64,000 nucleotides of DNA from assembly GCA_963717385.1 (NCBI GenBank), contig CAVQWE010000002.1:62001-126000 (forward strand). Direction: 5' to 3'. Numbering within the stretch: position 1 is the stretch's first letter; each line of letters starts with the position of its first letter. The notes below the pieces were generated by a model. The model saw nothing but the letters and a program-made list of their open reading frames with translations. It searched no databases and was not told where the DNA came from. Positions 56,027-64,000 of this stretch are shown piece after piece. Both the position numbers and the translations under genes were made by a program. The DNA comes from Sva-07 sp963717385 (GTDB lineage: Bacteria > Actinomycetota > Acidimicrobiia > Acidimicrobiales > Ilumatobacteraceae).

Positions 56027-56905
56027 ATGACCGAGGGTCGGGGCACCAGGGCGCAGTTGGCGATCGCAGCGTTCTGCTTCGCAGTCTTCGCGTTCTCGCT
56101 CGGCGCGCTCGTCACTTCACAGCTGTCGCTCATGTCGATCCTCGACCCTGCACAAGCGCAGCAAGCTGCGGACCAGATCGCAACGTCACGCTTCGCTGCG
56201 GACGTGATCGAGCAGACGGTCGAGCGGGCGATCGCCCCGATCGCTGGGCCCGACATCGCATCTCAGCTGGCAAGCGCCACGAGCACCGACCCACAGGTGA
56301 CCGCAGTGATCAGCTCGTCGCTCATGGGTGCGCACCAAACGATCGTCGACCCCGACGCCCCTCCGGTCGCCGACGGGAACGTGGCGGTTCGCGCTGCCAT
56401 CGCCCGATCGGTACTCGACACAGCCTCGGCAGCCGGGTTCGACCCAGCGGCCTTGGGCATCGACCCCGACAACCTCGACAGACTCCAACTCGACGCCGTC
56501 GCCGAGCAGGCGGGCCTGCCGTCGGTGGTGCCAGCCGACGTGCCAAGCCTGGGGTTGGAGCAGGTGGCCGTGACCACACGGATCATCTCGGCGATCGCGT
56601 TGTTCGTCTTCGGTTTCATCGCCGTGGTCGCACACCCTCAGCCGGGTCGCGGACTTCGGCGCCTCGGTGTCGCCACCATGGCGGTCTGCGGTACCTGGCT
56701 CGTCGGGCTGTTGGTGACCGGTTGGATCATCGGCCTCGTGGCCAACACCCTCTTCGGCGAAATGCTGCAGACCGTCTGGAACGACGCGATTCCCTCGATG
56801 CTGTTGCTGGTCGGCGCCGGCGTGGTGATCGGGGCGGGGTTGGCATTCGCCGGCATCGCTGCGGACGGCTGGGCCCGAGATCGCGCCCAACGACGCGAGT
56901 GGTGA
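56027..56905 (+). CDS. Conserved membrane protein of unknown function
   Basis: 292 aa from the ATG at 56027. One N-terminal membrane anchor (LAIAAFCFAVFAFSLGALV) precedes a 160-residue extracytoplasmic domain rich in short helices (EQTVERAIAPIAGPD, VRAAIARSVLDTASAAGFDP). Three or four C-terminal membrane helices follow (ISAIALFVFGFIAVVAHP, VCGTWLVGLLVTGWIIGLV, MLLLVGAGVVIGAGLAFAG). I do not recognise the family. It follows the HAD gene by 29 bp and may be in the same transcript. Confidence 0.65.
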   Translation: MTEGRGTRAQLAIAAFCFAVFAFSLGALVTSQLSLMSILDPAQAQQAADQIATSRFAADVIEQTVERAIAPIAGPDIASQLASATSTDPQVTAVISSSLMGAHQTIVDPDAPPVADGNVAVRAAIARSVLDTASAAGFDPAALGIDPDNLDRLQLDAVAEQAGLPSVVPADVPSLGLEQVAVTTRIISAIALFVFGFIAVVAHPQPGRGLRRLGVATMAVCGTWLVGLLVTGWIIGLVANTLFGEMLQTVWNDAIPSMLLLVGAGVVIGAGLAFAGIAADGWARDRAQRREW

Positions 56906-56965
56906 GCCCTCCCAACGGGGAGACACCTCGCCGGAGCATCGAAGTGGGAGAATCGGTCGGTCGTC

Positions 56966-57671
56966 ATGTCCGAACTGCCGCCACCGTCGATCGAGCCCCA
57001 GCCGGTTCCGAACCAGACAACCTTTCGAGACCGATGGCGAGGAACGCCACGATGGAAGCGGTGGACCGCATACGGGGCGGCTGATCCGCGACTCGCTCAC
57101 CCCAGCCCAGCCCAGATCGACCGCGTCGGCTGCGCCGTTGTGGCCGGCGACTGGTTCTCGACCGACGACGGACTGACGTGGAGCGACGTCGACGAGCCAC
57201 GCACCTTGCGGGTCGTGACGGGCGACGTCAACGGAGCCAAGGGTTCCAACGACCCCGTCAATTGGCTGCCACCCGACGAGTCCGCGGTCTGCCAGTACCT
57301 GGCCGACTGGGTGTCGATCACGGCGCGGTGGGGTCTCGCAATGGACGAGTCGGAGCATGGACGAGTTCGCAACCTGTTGCGCGATCGGTGTCCCGACCAG
57401 TTCGTCGCCCCGTGGGTCGAGGTTCCACCGGCCGTCCTGACCGAGCCCGTCGATCCCCGTCCGATCGCGCCAACAGCACCCGCTGCACCGCCGGCAGCGC
57501 CGACTCCCGGTACGAGCTCGTGCGATCCGGCGTACCCGGGACGTGTGCATCGCTCCGGCACCACCCGACCTCGACTGCGGCGACATCCCCTTCCGTCGAT
57601 TCCAGGTGCTACCGCCTGATCCCCACAACTTCGACGGCAACGACAACGATGGTCTCGGATGCGAGTCATGA
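56966..57671 (+). CDS. Excalibur-type calcium-binding domain protein, one frameshift
   Basis: The ATG at 56966 starts MSELPPPSIEPQPVPNQTTF. The N-terminal half has an HNH/nuclease-associated-like region (GDVNGAKGSNDPVNWLPPDE, VCQYLADWVSITARWGLAM), then a Pro/Ala linker. After CDPAYPG near 57539 one extra G ends the frame. Removing it yields VCIAPAPPDLDCGDIPFRRF and PDPHNFDGNDNDGLGCES, a complete excalibur-type Ca2+ loop, and a stop at 57669. Corrected length is about 234 aa. It is likely a cell-surface or nuclease-related protein. Confidence 0.75.
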
Positions 57672-58257
57672 CCGACGCCCAACCGTCGGGCGCGAACCGT
57701 CCCGCCTTCCGGCACTCCTCGCGCACGGATCGCTGGTGGTGATGCTTCTCGTCGTGGCGGCGACGGCGTGCAGCGGGTCGCCCGACGATGCCGCCACAGC
57801 ACTGCCATCGTTGCTGACCGTCGAGCAACTCGGTGAAGGATGGGTGGCGAGCGACCCTGGCGAGGTGGCCCTGCTGCCCGGGTCGGTGGCCCCACCGTGC
57901 CCGTTCGAGGGCGAGATCCCCGACGTCGAGGTGGTGGCCGCAGGCAGCATCGAGTTCGGCGACGAAGCGCGCCAACTCGGGATCAACCACACCGTGGTGG
58001 CGCTGAACGACGCCGCCACTGCGCAGGCCGTCCTCGGAACCTGGGAGGCAATGGACTGCACCGACTCCGACGCCATCCAGCGCCCTGTCGAGGATCTCCC
58101 CGATGACGTGTTCGGTGTGGAACTCGACACGATCAACAGCGACTTCACCCAGACGGTGCTCGTGCGTGTCGACGGACCGACGATGTCGTTCCTCGTCGTC
58201 ACCGGATACGGCGACGTCGTGGTCGACCTCACGCAGGAGCTGGCACCGCTGGTCTGA
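57649..58257 (+). CDS. Small secreted lipoprotein of unknown function
   Basis: 202 aa from the ATG at 57649, overlapping the previous gene by 23 bp. An alternative ATGA start at 57668 would need a further frame change. The signal peptide (GSLVVMLLVVAATACSGSPDD) ends in a lipobox. The mature part has a Cys pair (APPCPFEGEI, AMDCTDSDA) and a single mixed fold, LNDAATAQAVLGTWEAMDC, that resembles PknH/LprG-like sensor lipoproteins only loosely. It sits upstream of the ECF sigma gene. Confidence 0.6.
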   Translation: MVSDASHDRRPTVGREPSRLPALLAHGSLVVMLLVVAATACSGSPDDAATALPSLLTVEQLGEGWVASDPGEVALLPGSVAPPCPFEGEIPDVEVVAAGSIEFGDEARQLGINHTVVALNDAATAQAVLGTWEAMDCTDSDAIQRPVEDLPDDVFGVELDTINSDFTQTVLVRVDGPTMSFLVVTGYGDVVVDLTQELAPLV

Positions 58258-58325
58258 ACTCGGAGGGCACCGAAGAGAATTCGTGTCAATGTGCAACACA
58301 ACTCCCCACTCGTGCGCCGTAGGAG

Positions 58326-58811
58326 ATGATGGGAAGAGTGAGCACCACGACGGAGCCGGTCATCGATGAGGACGCAACGTTGCGTCGTCTCTTCGAGACC
58401 GAGTACACCGGGATGGTTCGCCTCGCCTTCACCCTCGTGGGCAGCAACGCCGAAGCCGAAGACCTCGTCCAGGACAGTTTCGTCGAGGTCGCTCGACGAC
58501 TGGACGAGATCCGCCAGCCCGGCGCCTACCTGCGAAGCGCCGTCGTCAGCCGATGCAGATCGGCGCTTCGACGGCGCAGGGTGATGGAACTGCACCCACC
58601 AGAGCCACCCGCCGGCTTGGCCAGCGAGGCGAATGAGCTCTGCGACGTGCTGGGGCGACTGCCGGAAGACCAACGCATCTGTGTGGTGCTGCGGTACTAC
58701 GGCGGCTATCGGGCATCGGAGATCGCCACGATCGTCGACATGCCCGGAGCGACCGTCCGGTCACATCTGCGTCGAGGTCTCACCGCGCTACGAAAGGAGC
58801 TGGAGTCATGA
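58326..58811 (+). CDS. ECF-family RNA polymerase sigma factor
   Basis: 161 aa from the ATG at 58326, with a GGAG ribosome site just upstream; starts at 58329 and a GTG at 58338 are possible. Region 2 has RRLFETEYTGMVRLAFTLVG and EDLVQDSFVEVARRL, and region 4 has LPEDQRICVVLRYYGGYRAS with MPGATVRSHLRRGLTALRKEL. It directs RNA polymerase to stress or envelope promoters. It is coupled by ATGA to the membrane protein at 58808, its probable anti-sigma factor. Confidence 0.9.
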   Translation: MMGRVSTTTEPVIDEDATLRRLFETEYTGMVRLAFTLVGSNAEAEDLVQDSFVEVARRLDEIRQPGAYLRSAVVSRCRSALRRRRVMELHPPEPPAGLASEANELCDVLGRLPEDQRICVVLRYYGGYRASEIATIVDMPGATVRSHLRRGLTALRKELES

Positions 58812-59806
58812 CCCGATTCACCGATCGAGTGGAACGCGACCTGAACCAGATCGCCGATCGTGCGACCCCATCGTCAACGGCCTGGGAGGCGATCCAAACC
58901 CGGATCGACGAGCAGCCCGACCACGAATCGACCATGGAGGTCATCATGCTCAGCCCCAACGAGAACCCACCCACCCGCTCACGCTTCTGGCTGGTCGCCG
59001 CCGCGTCGGTCGCCGCCATCGTCGGCGTCGGCGCGATCGCGTACTTCGCCGTCAGCGATGACGGCGACGGCGCCCCAGTCGTCGACCAGCCCGACGTCGA
59101 CGCACCGGTCGCCGAGATCGACGCACCGGAGACCGACGTCACGCTGCCAGCGGTGACACCCGATGCTGAACCGACGGTGCTTCCCGCTGCTGGTGGCCCG
59201 CTCAGTGCGGGCGGCTACACCACCGATTGGCTCGGCATGGACGTGGGGTTCGAGTCGAGTCGCAAGGGTTCGGTCGCTGTTGCTCGTCCCGGCGAGGTGC
59301 TCCTGATCACCGACGCCGGCTCCCTCACCGGGGTCGCCATCCAGCGAATCGGTGGTTGGTACGACGCCGAGCAGGCGGGCGACGTCACCTACATCGGGCA
59401 GGGCAGCATCGACCCCAACGACATCGATGCCTGGACCACCGATCTGGGCCTGGTCTCGCAGGAGCTTCCCGACACCACCGTGGACGGCCGTGCAACCATC
59501 GTTCGCCAGATATCGACGGGTCCGATGACGCAGGTCAACGCCGGCTGCCCTGAATTCGACGAGGGGTGCTTCTACAACGCTTCGGTCTCTGAACCGTCGT
59601 TCGATCCGCTGACAGCACGCGACCCCAACATCATCATCCCCGGCGATCTGACATCGCGCAACTGGCTGATCCTGATCGACGGCCAGGATCCGATCTCGTT
59701 CACCGTGTTCTCGGCGTCGGACAGCCTCGAGTGGCTCGACGAGTTCGAGACCGAGATCCTGCCGACGATCACACTCGGCCCCGACGCCCCTGCCATGCAG
59801 CGATAG
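58808..59806 (+). CDS. Probable anti-sigma factor with one membrane helix
   Basis: 332 aa, overlapping the sigma factor stop. About 55 cytoplasmic residues (FTDRVERDLNQIADRATP, TAWEAIQTRIDEQ) precede one membrane helix (FWLVAAASVAAIVGVGAIAYF). Then comes an acidic, Pro/Asp-rich extracytoplasmic linker and a beta-rich sensor-like domain. No zinc-binding HxxxCxxC motif is seen, so this is a non-ZAS anti-sigma-like protein, assigned mainly by its position. The external domain may sense an envelope signal. Confidence 0.65.
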   Translation: MTRFTDRVERDLNQIADRATPSSTAWEAIQTRIDEQPDHESTMEVIMLSPNENPPTRSRFWLVAAASVAAIVGVGAIAYFAVSDDGDGAPVVDQPDVDAPVAEIDAPETDVTLPAVTPDAEPTVLPAAGGPLSAGGYTTDWLGMDVGFESSRKGSVAVARPGEVLLITDAGSLTGVAIQRIGGWYDAEQAGDVTYIGQGSIDPNDIDAWTTDLGLVSQELPDTTVDGRATIVRQISTGPMTQVNAGCPEFDEGCFYNASVSEPSFDPLTARDPNIIIPGDLTSRNWLILIDGQDPISFTVFSASDSLEWLDEFETEILPTITLGPDAPAMQR

Positions 59807-59831
59807 TCGAACCGGTCGCCGATCGGCGCGC

Positions 59832-59857
59832 GAGACGTTCCGGATACCGGACGTCTC
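59832..59857. terminator. Hairpin between convergent genes
   Basis: GAGACGTTCCGG-ATA-CCGGACGTCTC forms an 11-bp stem with one bulged T between the anti-sigma stop and the convergent hypothetical gene. It is likely a bidirectional transcript end, without a clear U tract. Confidence 0.5.
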
Positions 59858-59891
59858 CTGCGCTGTTCGGTTGGGATCGATCGACCGAACG

Positions 59892-60260
59892 TCAGAGCAG
59901 GATCGGGCGGTCGTCGCGCACGAGTCCGCCGGAAGCTTCGTTGATCGCTTCGACCAACTCCCACTCGACACCGACATCGGGCTCGATCGCCAGCGCCTCG
60001 CGGTGCCAGCCACGCTGCGTCATGAACAGTGCCGTACGGAGATCGTCGAGGTCGCAGTCGGCGAGCGTTCCAGCCGCATGTGCAGCCCAGACTCGGTTGG
60101 CGACGATGGCGATCCGCTCGAGGCTCCCATGGACGCCGTATGCGTCATAGGTGTGCGAGAACTCCAAGATGCTGTCCAGCGATGCCCACGCAGCGGGAAC
60201 CTGAACGATCGACGAGAAGTCGTCGGTGGGGGTGTCGAAAACAGCGATTGACATGTTCAT
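59892..60260 (-). CDS. Hypothetical protein
   Basis: 122 aa from the ATG at 60260 (MNMSIAVFDTPTDDFSSIV). A second ATG at 60254 is possible. Composition is acidic and helical, without signal peptide, Cys cluster or recognisable motif (SLDSILEFSHTYDAYGVHG, WAAHAAGTLADCDLDDL). The high coding bias supports a real gene. I cannot assign a family. Confidence 0.5.
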   Translation of the reverse strand: MNMSIAVFDTPTDDFSSIVQVPAAWASLDSILEFSHTYDAYGVHGSLERIAIVANRVWAAHAAGTLADCDLDDLRTALFMTQRGWHREALAIEPDVGVEWELVEAINEASGGLVRDDRPILL

Positions 60261-60489
60261 GATCTCGGCGGATTCACCGGTTCCCTTGACTCAAGAAAAC
60301 GGCTGGTCGGTCAACTCTGCGTCAAGGCTGGAGCCAACTCAGCTGTGACGCGACGGCTTCGACGGCTCGAGCAACCGGGGCGCCGTCAGCTTCACCATCG
60401 GGTGCTCGCCCGAGGTCACCGCGGCGCAGCGCTGCGGGTGGAGTCGTCGCGACCACTCGGCAGGCATGCAGAGCCCCCGAGCTGTGGCC
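60261..60489. other. Intergenic stretch, no supported gene
   Basis: About 230 bp between two minus-strand genes. A 43-codon minus-strand frame ending near 60340 (MPAEWSRRLHPQRCAAVTSG) is open but has no ribosome site or recognisable family, so it is not called. No repeat or RNA gene is apparent. Confidence 0.4.
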
Positions 60490-61583
60490 TCAGCAACCCG
60501 CCGACGAGATGAGTTGGCGCGCCCAATCGGTCAACTCGTCGACGGTGCCCCAGGCTGCGTCGATGAACCACACGAACTCGCCGCACACCCACCCGACGGA
60601 GCCGATCGCATACGACTCCGGCACCGCCGTGGTCACGTACACGTCGACACCCCCGATCGACTCAACGACCATGTCGCCCTCGACGATCGGGGCTGCAGGG
60701 TCGAACCAATCCGGCGGTGCGACCGTGGCGATCAGGTGCAGACCCAGGGGGGTGATCAACTGGATCGTCGGCGATCTCCGACTGGAAATTGGCCGGCTCG
60801 GCAACCGACACATTGCGGGCGCCGGCCTGGACGAGCGCATCGATCGCATACTGTTCGGCGGCGTTGGTGACCTCGAGGTCGTCGAACCGTGGCACCTCGG
60901 ACCACCACGCCTTCGCGGCAACACCGAACGACCGTGTCGACCGTGCCGACGATCACGGTGTCACCCGATGATGTCGTGCCGGCCCACACAGCCTGGTCGA
61001 CGAGCCACTCGCCCAACGGTTGATCGATGAACAGTTGCACGCGCTGGTCGGCTCGGTAGGCGGTCGCCGGGGCATCGGTGGCCTGCACCACCCAGGCCCG
61101 CCGGTCGCCGGTCCACGCCGCCAACAGCATGCGTTCACCACCGTTGGTGGTCACCTGCGTGAGTCGCACCGTGCAGTCGAGTCCGAGCCGATACCTGAAT
61201 TCTTCGGCCGTGTTGGTGCGTTCGTCGAAGGTCGAACCATCGGTCTGATCGGTCCACTCATCGCCGGTGGGCAGTTGCGCAGCGCCGATCGACTCGTCGA
61301 CCACGGCGAGCATGGCGTCGAGTTCGCTGACGCACTCGGCCGGGACCTGGTGGGTCGTGGTGGTCGGGTACACAGGCTCGGTCGTTGCTGGTGTTTCGGT
61401 GGTCGCCGGTGCAGGCGTGGTGGTGGTAGTGGTCGTGGTGGTGGTGGGCGACTCCGTACTGGGCACGCCCTGCGTCGTCGGCGCCGATGCCGGATCGCCG
61501 CCTCCGCAGCCGGCGCTCGAGCATGTCAACGCAGCGACCGCCACAGCCGCCATCATGCGCATCGGACGCCATCGAACTCCCAT
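60490..61583 (-). CDS. Lipoprotein of unknown function, two frameshifts
   Basis: The ATG at 61583 starts MGVRWRPMRMMAAVAVAALT, a lipoprotein signal with lipobox SSAGC. A Thr-rich linker follows (long run of Thr), then ECVSELDAMLAVVDESIGAA, EEFRYRLGLDCTVRLTQV and WLVDQAVWAGTTSSGDTVIV. Extra bases near 60929 and 60767 break the frame. With both removed the protein continues FGVAAKAWWSEVPRFDDLEV, QLITPLGLHLIATVAPP, FVWFIDAAWGTVDELTDWA to the stop at 60490, about 363 aa. It is a secreted cell-surface protein; the fold is not recognised. Confidence 0.65.
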
Positions 61584-61725
61584 GGCTTCATCGTCGGCGC
61601 AGGGCGGCCGCCGGTGCCAGGGTCGAAGGACCAAGCGTCAGGTGCGCTCGCCGCGCAACCGCAACGCACGTTGCGTCGCCACCGTTCCCGGGCCGCACCA
61701 GGCCGCATCGTGCCAGACTCGGCCG

Positions 61726-62946
61726 ATGAGCGAGTTGGCGATTCATGGTGGGATGCCGGTGCGTACGGAGCCCTACCCACCCTGGCCGCACTACGACGAC
61801 AGCGAGCGCACGAACCTGCTCGAAGTGCTCGATTCGCGGCACTGGTGGTCGACCCAGGGCACCAAGGTGCACGAGTTCGAGCGGCGATGGGGAGAGCTGC
61901 ACGGCACCGGGCCGGCCGTCGCTGTCACCAACGGGTCGCATGCGATCGATCTCGCGTTGCTCGCCACCGACGTCGGCCAGGGCGACGAAGTGATCGTGCC
62001 GGCGTGGACGTTCGTCGCCACCGCTGCGGCCGTGCTGATGGTCAACGCCGTCCCCGTGTTGGTCGACGTCGAACTCGGCACCGGCTGCATCGACCCGGAT
62101 GCAGTCGAGGCAGCGATCACACCTCGGACCCGCGCCGTCATTGCCGTCCACGTGGCCGGCCACCCGGCCGACATGGACCGCCTCACCGACATCTGTGCAC
62201 GACACGATCTCGTGCTGATCGAAGACTGCGCCCACGCCCACGGCTCGGTGTTCAACGGCCAGATGGTCGGCACGTTCGGAGCAGCGGGCAGCTACTCGTT
62301 CCAGGCGTCGAAGCTGATGACCGGCGGCGAAGGCGGCGCGCTCGTGTCCACCGACCCAGAAGTGCGCGCTCGGGCACTGTCGTACAGCGACTGCGGTCGC
62401 CGACCCGGCGAGTGGTTCTACTCGCACTACGTCCTCGGAGGGAACTACCGGATGACCGAATGGCAGGGAGCGGTGCTTCTTGCGCAGCTCGACCGGTTCG
62501 AGGATCAAGCCCGCCGACGCGACACGAACTCGGCGATCCTCAACGCAGCACTCGCAACGATTCCGGGCGTGCACCCGCAGACCCGCGACCCGCGCTGCGA
62601 CCGTCAGGGCAACTACTGCTACGTGGTGCGAATCGACCCCGACGAGTTCGGAGCCCAGCGCGAACCGATCCGTCTCGCTCTTGCCGCCGAGGGCATCTCG
62701 CTGACCATGTCGTATCCGCCTGTCCACCAGCTCGACGTGTTCACCGACCCGGCGGGGTTCGCACCGCGCCGACGTGATCGCTCGGGAATGCAGGATTGGG
62801 CATCGTTGTCGCTGCCGACCACCGAACTGCTCGCAGCGACCACGCTGTGGTTCACGACGTCGGTGCTGATGGGGACCGAGGATGACGCGCTCGACGTGTC
62901 TCGGGCGGTCGAGAAGGTGCAGCGCAACGCCCGGTCGCTGTCATGA
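61726..62946 (+). CDS. DegT/DnrJ/EryC1/StrS aminotransferase
   Basis: 406 aa from the ATG at 61726 (MSELAIHGGMPVRTEPYPPW). PLP enzyme of the sugar/aminodeoxy-sugar aminotransferase family: VTNGSHAIDLALLATDVG, VIVPAWTFVATAAAVLM, EDCAHAHGSVFNGQMVGTFG, and the Schiff-base Lys in YSFQASKLMTGGEGG, with later GGNYRMTEWQGAVLLAQL. It probably transfers an amino group to a keto sugar or, as in related clades, to a cyclitol or scyllo-inosose. The adjacent Gfo/Idh oxidoreductase supports a sugar or cyclitol pathway. Confidence 0.92.
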   Translation: MSELAIHGGMPVRTEPYPPWPHYDDSERTNLLEVLDSRHWWSTQGTKVHEFERRWGELHGTGPAVAVTNGSHAIDLALLATDVGQGDEVIVPAWTFVATAAAVLMVNAVPVLVDVELGTGCIDPDAVEAAITPRTRAVIAVHVAGHPADMDRLTDICARHDLVLIEDCAHAHGSVFNGQMVGTFGAAGSYSFQASKLMTGGEGGALVSTDPEVRARALSYSDCGRRPGEWFYSHYVLGGNYRMTEWQGAVLLAQLDRFEDQARRRDTNSAILNAALATIPGVHPQTRDPRCDRQGNYCYVVRIDPDEFGAQREPIRLALAAEGISLTMSYPPVHQLDVFTDPAGFAPRRRDRSGMQDWASLSLPTTELLAATTLWFTTSVLMGTEDDALDVSRAVEKVQRNARSLS

Positions 62947-62982
62947 CGTTCCGGCGTCACCTCGCGCAGCTTGCGGGCCAGA

Positions 62983-64000
62983 TCAGCTGAGACCGAACTC
63001 CGAGAGATCGACGGGTCGACCTTCGTCGATCGAGCGGTGTGCTGCGGCTCCGGTCGCCACGGCCCACATCCCCTCGGTGACGGTGACGCTTGCGGGCTTG
63101 CCGCTGCGGATCGCGTCGGCGAGCAACAGGTGTTCCATGTAGCTGGCTCCCTCGTGGAACTCGGGGTACGGAACACGCGGGTCCATCGGTGCCGGCACCT
63201 CTCGCACCCCCATGCCCATGTGATGGGTGTGGCCAGCGGCTTTCGAGCGCTCGCCGACCCAGACGGTGTTGCCCGGCACGGTCGCTTCGAGCTTCGCAGC
63301 GTCGCCGGTGATCGTGATCTCCTGCTCGTAGCGGCCGCCCTCGGCAAACATGCACAGATCGAGAGCGCCGCGCACACCGTTCGCGAACTCGACGATCACG
63401 AACGCGTTGTCGAGGATGTCGGAGCGTTCCTGACGCCCGTCGATCTCGTAGTACTCGTCGAGGTGGTTCACGTCCTGGCCGCCGCTCGCCATCACCCGCA
63501 CCGGATGGGCGCCCGCGACGAGGTGCATCAGGTCGAAGAAGTGGCAGCACTTCTCGACGAGCGTGCCGCCGGTGTTGCGGGTGAACCGGTTCCAGTCACC
63601 CACCTTGACGAGGAACGGATTGCGGTGCTCGCGGATCGACACCATGCGTGTGGTGCCGCAGACGCCCGTGGCCAGCTGTTCCAGCATCGTCGCCGGTGTC
63701 GGCATGAACCGATATTGGAGGCCCATCCACGTGATCGCATCACGATCGGCAGCGGCGTCGACGACCCGTTTGGCGTCGTCGACGGTGGTGCACAGCGGCT
63801 TCTCGATCAGGACGTGCTTGTCGGTGGCCAGGGCGTCGGCGAGCACGCTGGCGTGGGTGTGGTTCGGGGTGGTGATGACCACCGCATCGACGTTCGAGTC
63901 GGCCAGCAGATCGCGGTAGTCGGTGTAGACCGTGGTGCGGGCCTTGGCCTCGTCGCCCCCTGGACCTGCGGCCACGCATCCGAGCCCCCACTCGATGCTG
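62983..64000 (-). CDS. Gfo/Idh/MocA family oxidoreductase, C-terminal part (runs off right edge)
   Basis: About 339 residues are visible before the window edge. Rossmann-fold end: AVVITTPNHTHASVLADALA, then HVLIEKPLCTTVDDAKRVVD with the EKP motif. The catalytic domain has VGDWNRFTRNTGGTLVEKCC, HFFDLMHLVAGAHPVRVMAS. It oxidises or reduces sugars or cyclitols with NAD(P). It is convergent with the DegT aminotransferase 36 bp away, a common pairing in keto-cyclitol or amino-sugar routes. Its N-terminal Gly-rich loop is outside the window. Confidence 0.85.
   Translation of the reverse strand, partial: SIEWGLGCVAAGPGGDEAKARTTVYTDYRDLLADSNVDAVVITTPNHTHASVLADALATDKHVLIEKPLCTTVDDAKRVVDAAADRDAITWMGLQYRFMPTPATMLEQLATGVCGTTRMVSIREHRNPFLVKVGDWNRFTRNTGGTLVEKCCHFFDLMHLVAGAHPVRVMASGGQDVNHLDEYYEIDGRQERSDILDNAFVIVEFANGVRGALDLCMFAEGGRYEQEITITGDAAKLEATVPGNTVWVGERSKAAGHTHHMGMGVREVPAPMDPRVPYPEFHEGASYMEHLLLADAIRSGKPASVTVTEGMWAVATGAAAHRSIDEGRPVDLSEFGLS

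Noticed and set aside
60261..60489. Small minus-strand frame near 60340-60469 as a gene
   Set aside because: 43 codons without ribosome site or family match. Coding potential is not convincing.
62944..62991. 15-codon frame overlapping the DegT stop
   Set aside because: Too short and unsupported. It is probably a chance ATGA overlap.

Overview
This is high-GC (roughly 65-68 %) bacterial chromosome with strong C/G third-position codon bias and frequent GTG starts. The gene mix (WS/DGAT acyltransferase, LLM flavin oxidoreductase, NfuA, DXS, several crotonase and SDR genes, DUF2277, a SelL-type redox protein, and a secreted protein with GTPGDAA...NLTPV repeats) points to an actinobacterium. Acidimicrobiia, for example an Ilumatobacter-like aquatic lineage, is my best guess, by inference only. 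I see no rRNA, tRNA, CRISPR array, integrase or transposase.

Layout. 1-6.4 kb: start of a cysteine desulfurase, a methyltransferase/LLM oxidoreductase pair, an SDR, dxs, a crotonase and a HisN-like phosphatase. 6.4-11.1 kb: a PLP trans-sulfuration enzyme, then a decayed mosaic. A three-gene cassette (maleylpyruvate-isomerase-like, small GNAT, DUF2277) is present twice, and the second copy is interrupted by LysM and aldo-keto reductase/MerR sequence. 11-16 kb: nfuA, a CDF metal transporter, an EamA transporter, a Rieske oxygenase and surE. 15.7-22.5 kb: a broken membrane-anchored propeller gene, an NTF2-like protein, a secreted lipase with three near-perfect 363-bp repeats, and a NarL-type two-component pair. 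22.5-32.7 kb: VOC and PhyH remnants, a DUF3179 lipoprotein, msrB, an MBL hydrolase, a crotonase, an M20 peptidase and hrpA. 32.8-45.7 kb: an MFS exporter, a beta-lactamase-family hydrolase, nagA, a WS/DGAT, DoxX, a TetR-controlled heterodimeric ABC exporter, an SGNH hydrolase and TesB. 45.7-51.4 kb: a Crp-type regulator divergent from an unknown gene, a DsbA-like protein, an SDR, YccF, a GlsB-like protein and an amidase. 51.4-56.9 kb: a coupled cluster of a UGA-containing SelL-like redox protein, a 954-aa alpha/beta-hydrolase::PEP-synthase-like fusion, a membrane protein, a HAD hydrolase and a membrane protein. 56.9-64 kb: secreted and lipoproteins, an ECF sigma with a probable anti-sigma, a DegT aminotransferase and the end of a Gfo/Idh oxidoreductase.

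Three things stand out. (1) An in-frame UGA lies exactly at the redox-active position of the SelL-like gene at 51483-52040, so it is a strong selenoprotein candidate. (2) At least three families of short palindromic dispersed repeats (33-bp, 35-bp and GTCAGAC-core) lie both between genes and in frame inside nagA, hrpA and the 954-aa fusion gene. In several cases the stop codon of the preceding gene lies in the repeat. (3) At least twelve otherwise intact genes or gene halves are split by single-base frame changes, mostly one extra base. This looks more like sequencing error than real decay and should be checked before calling those genes dead.
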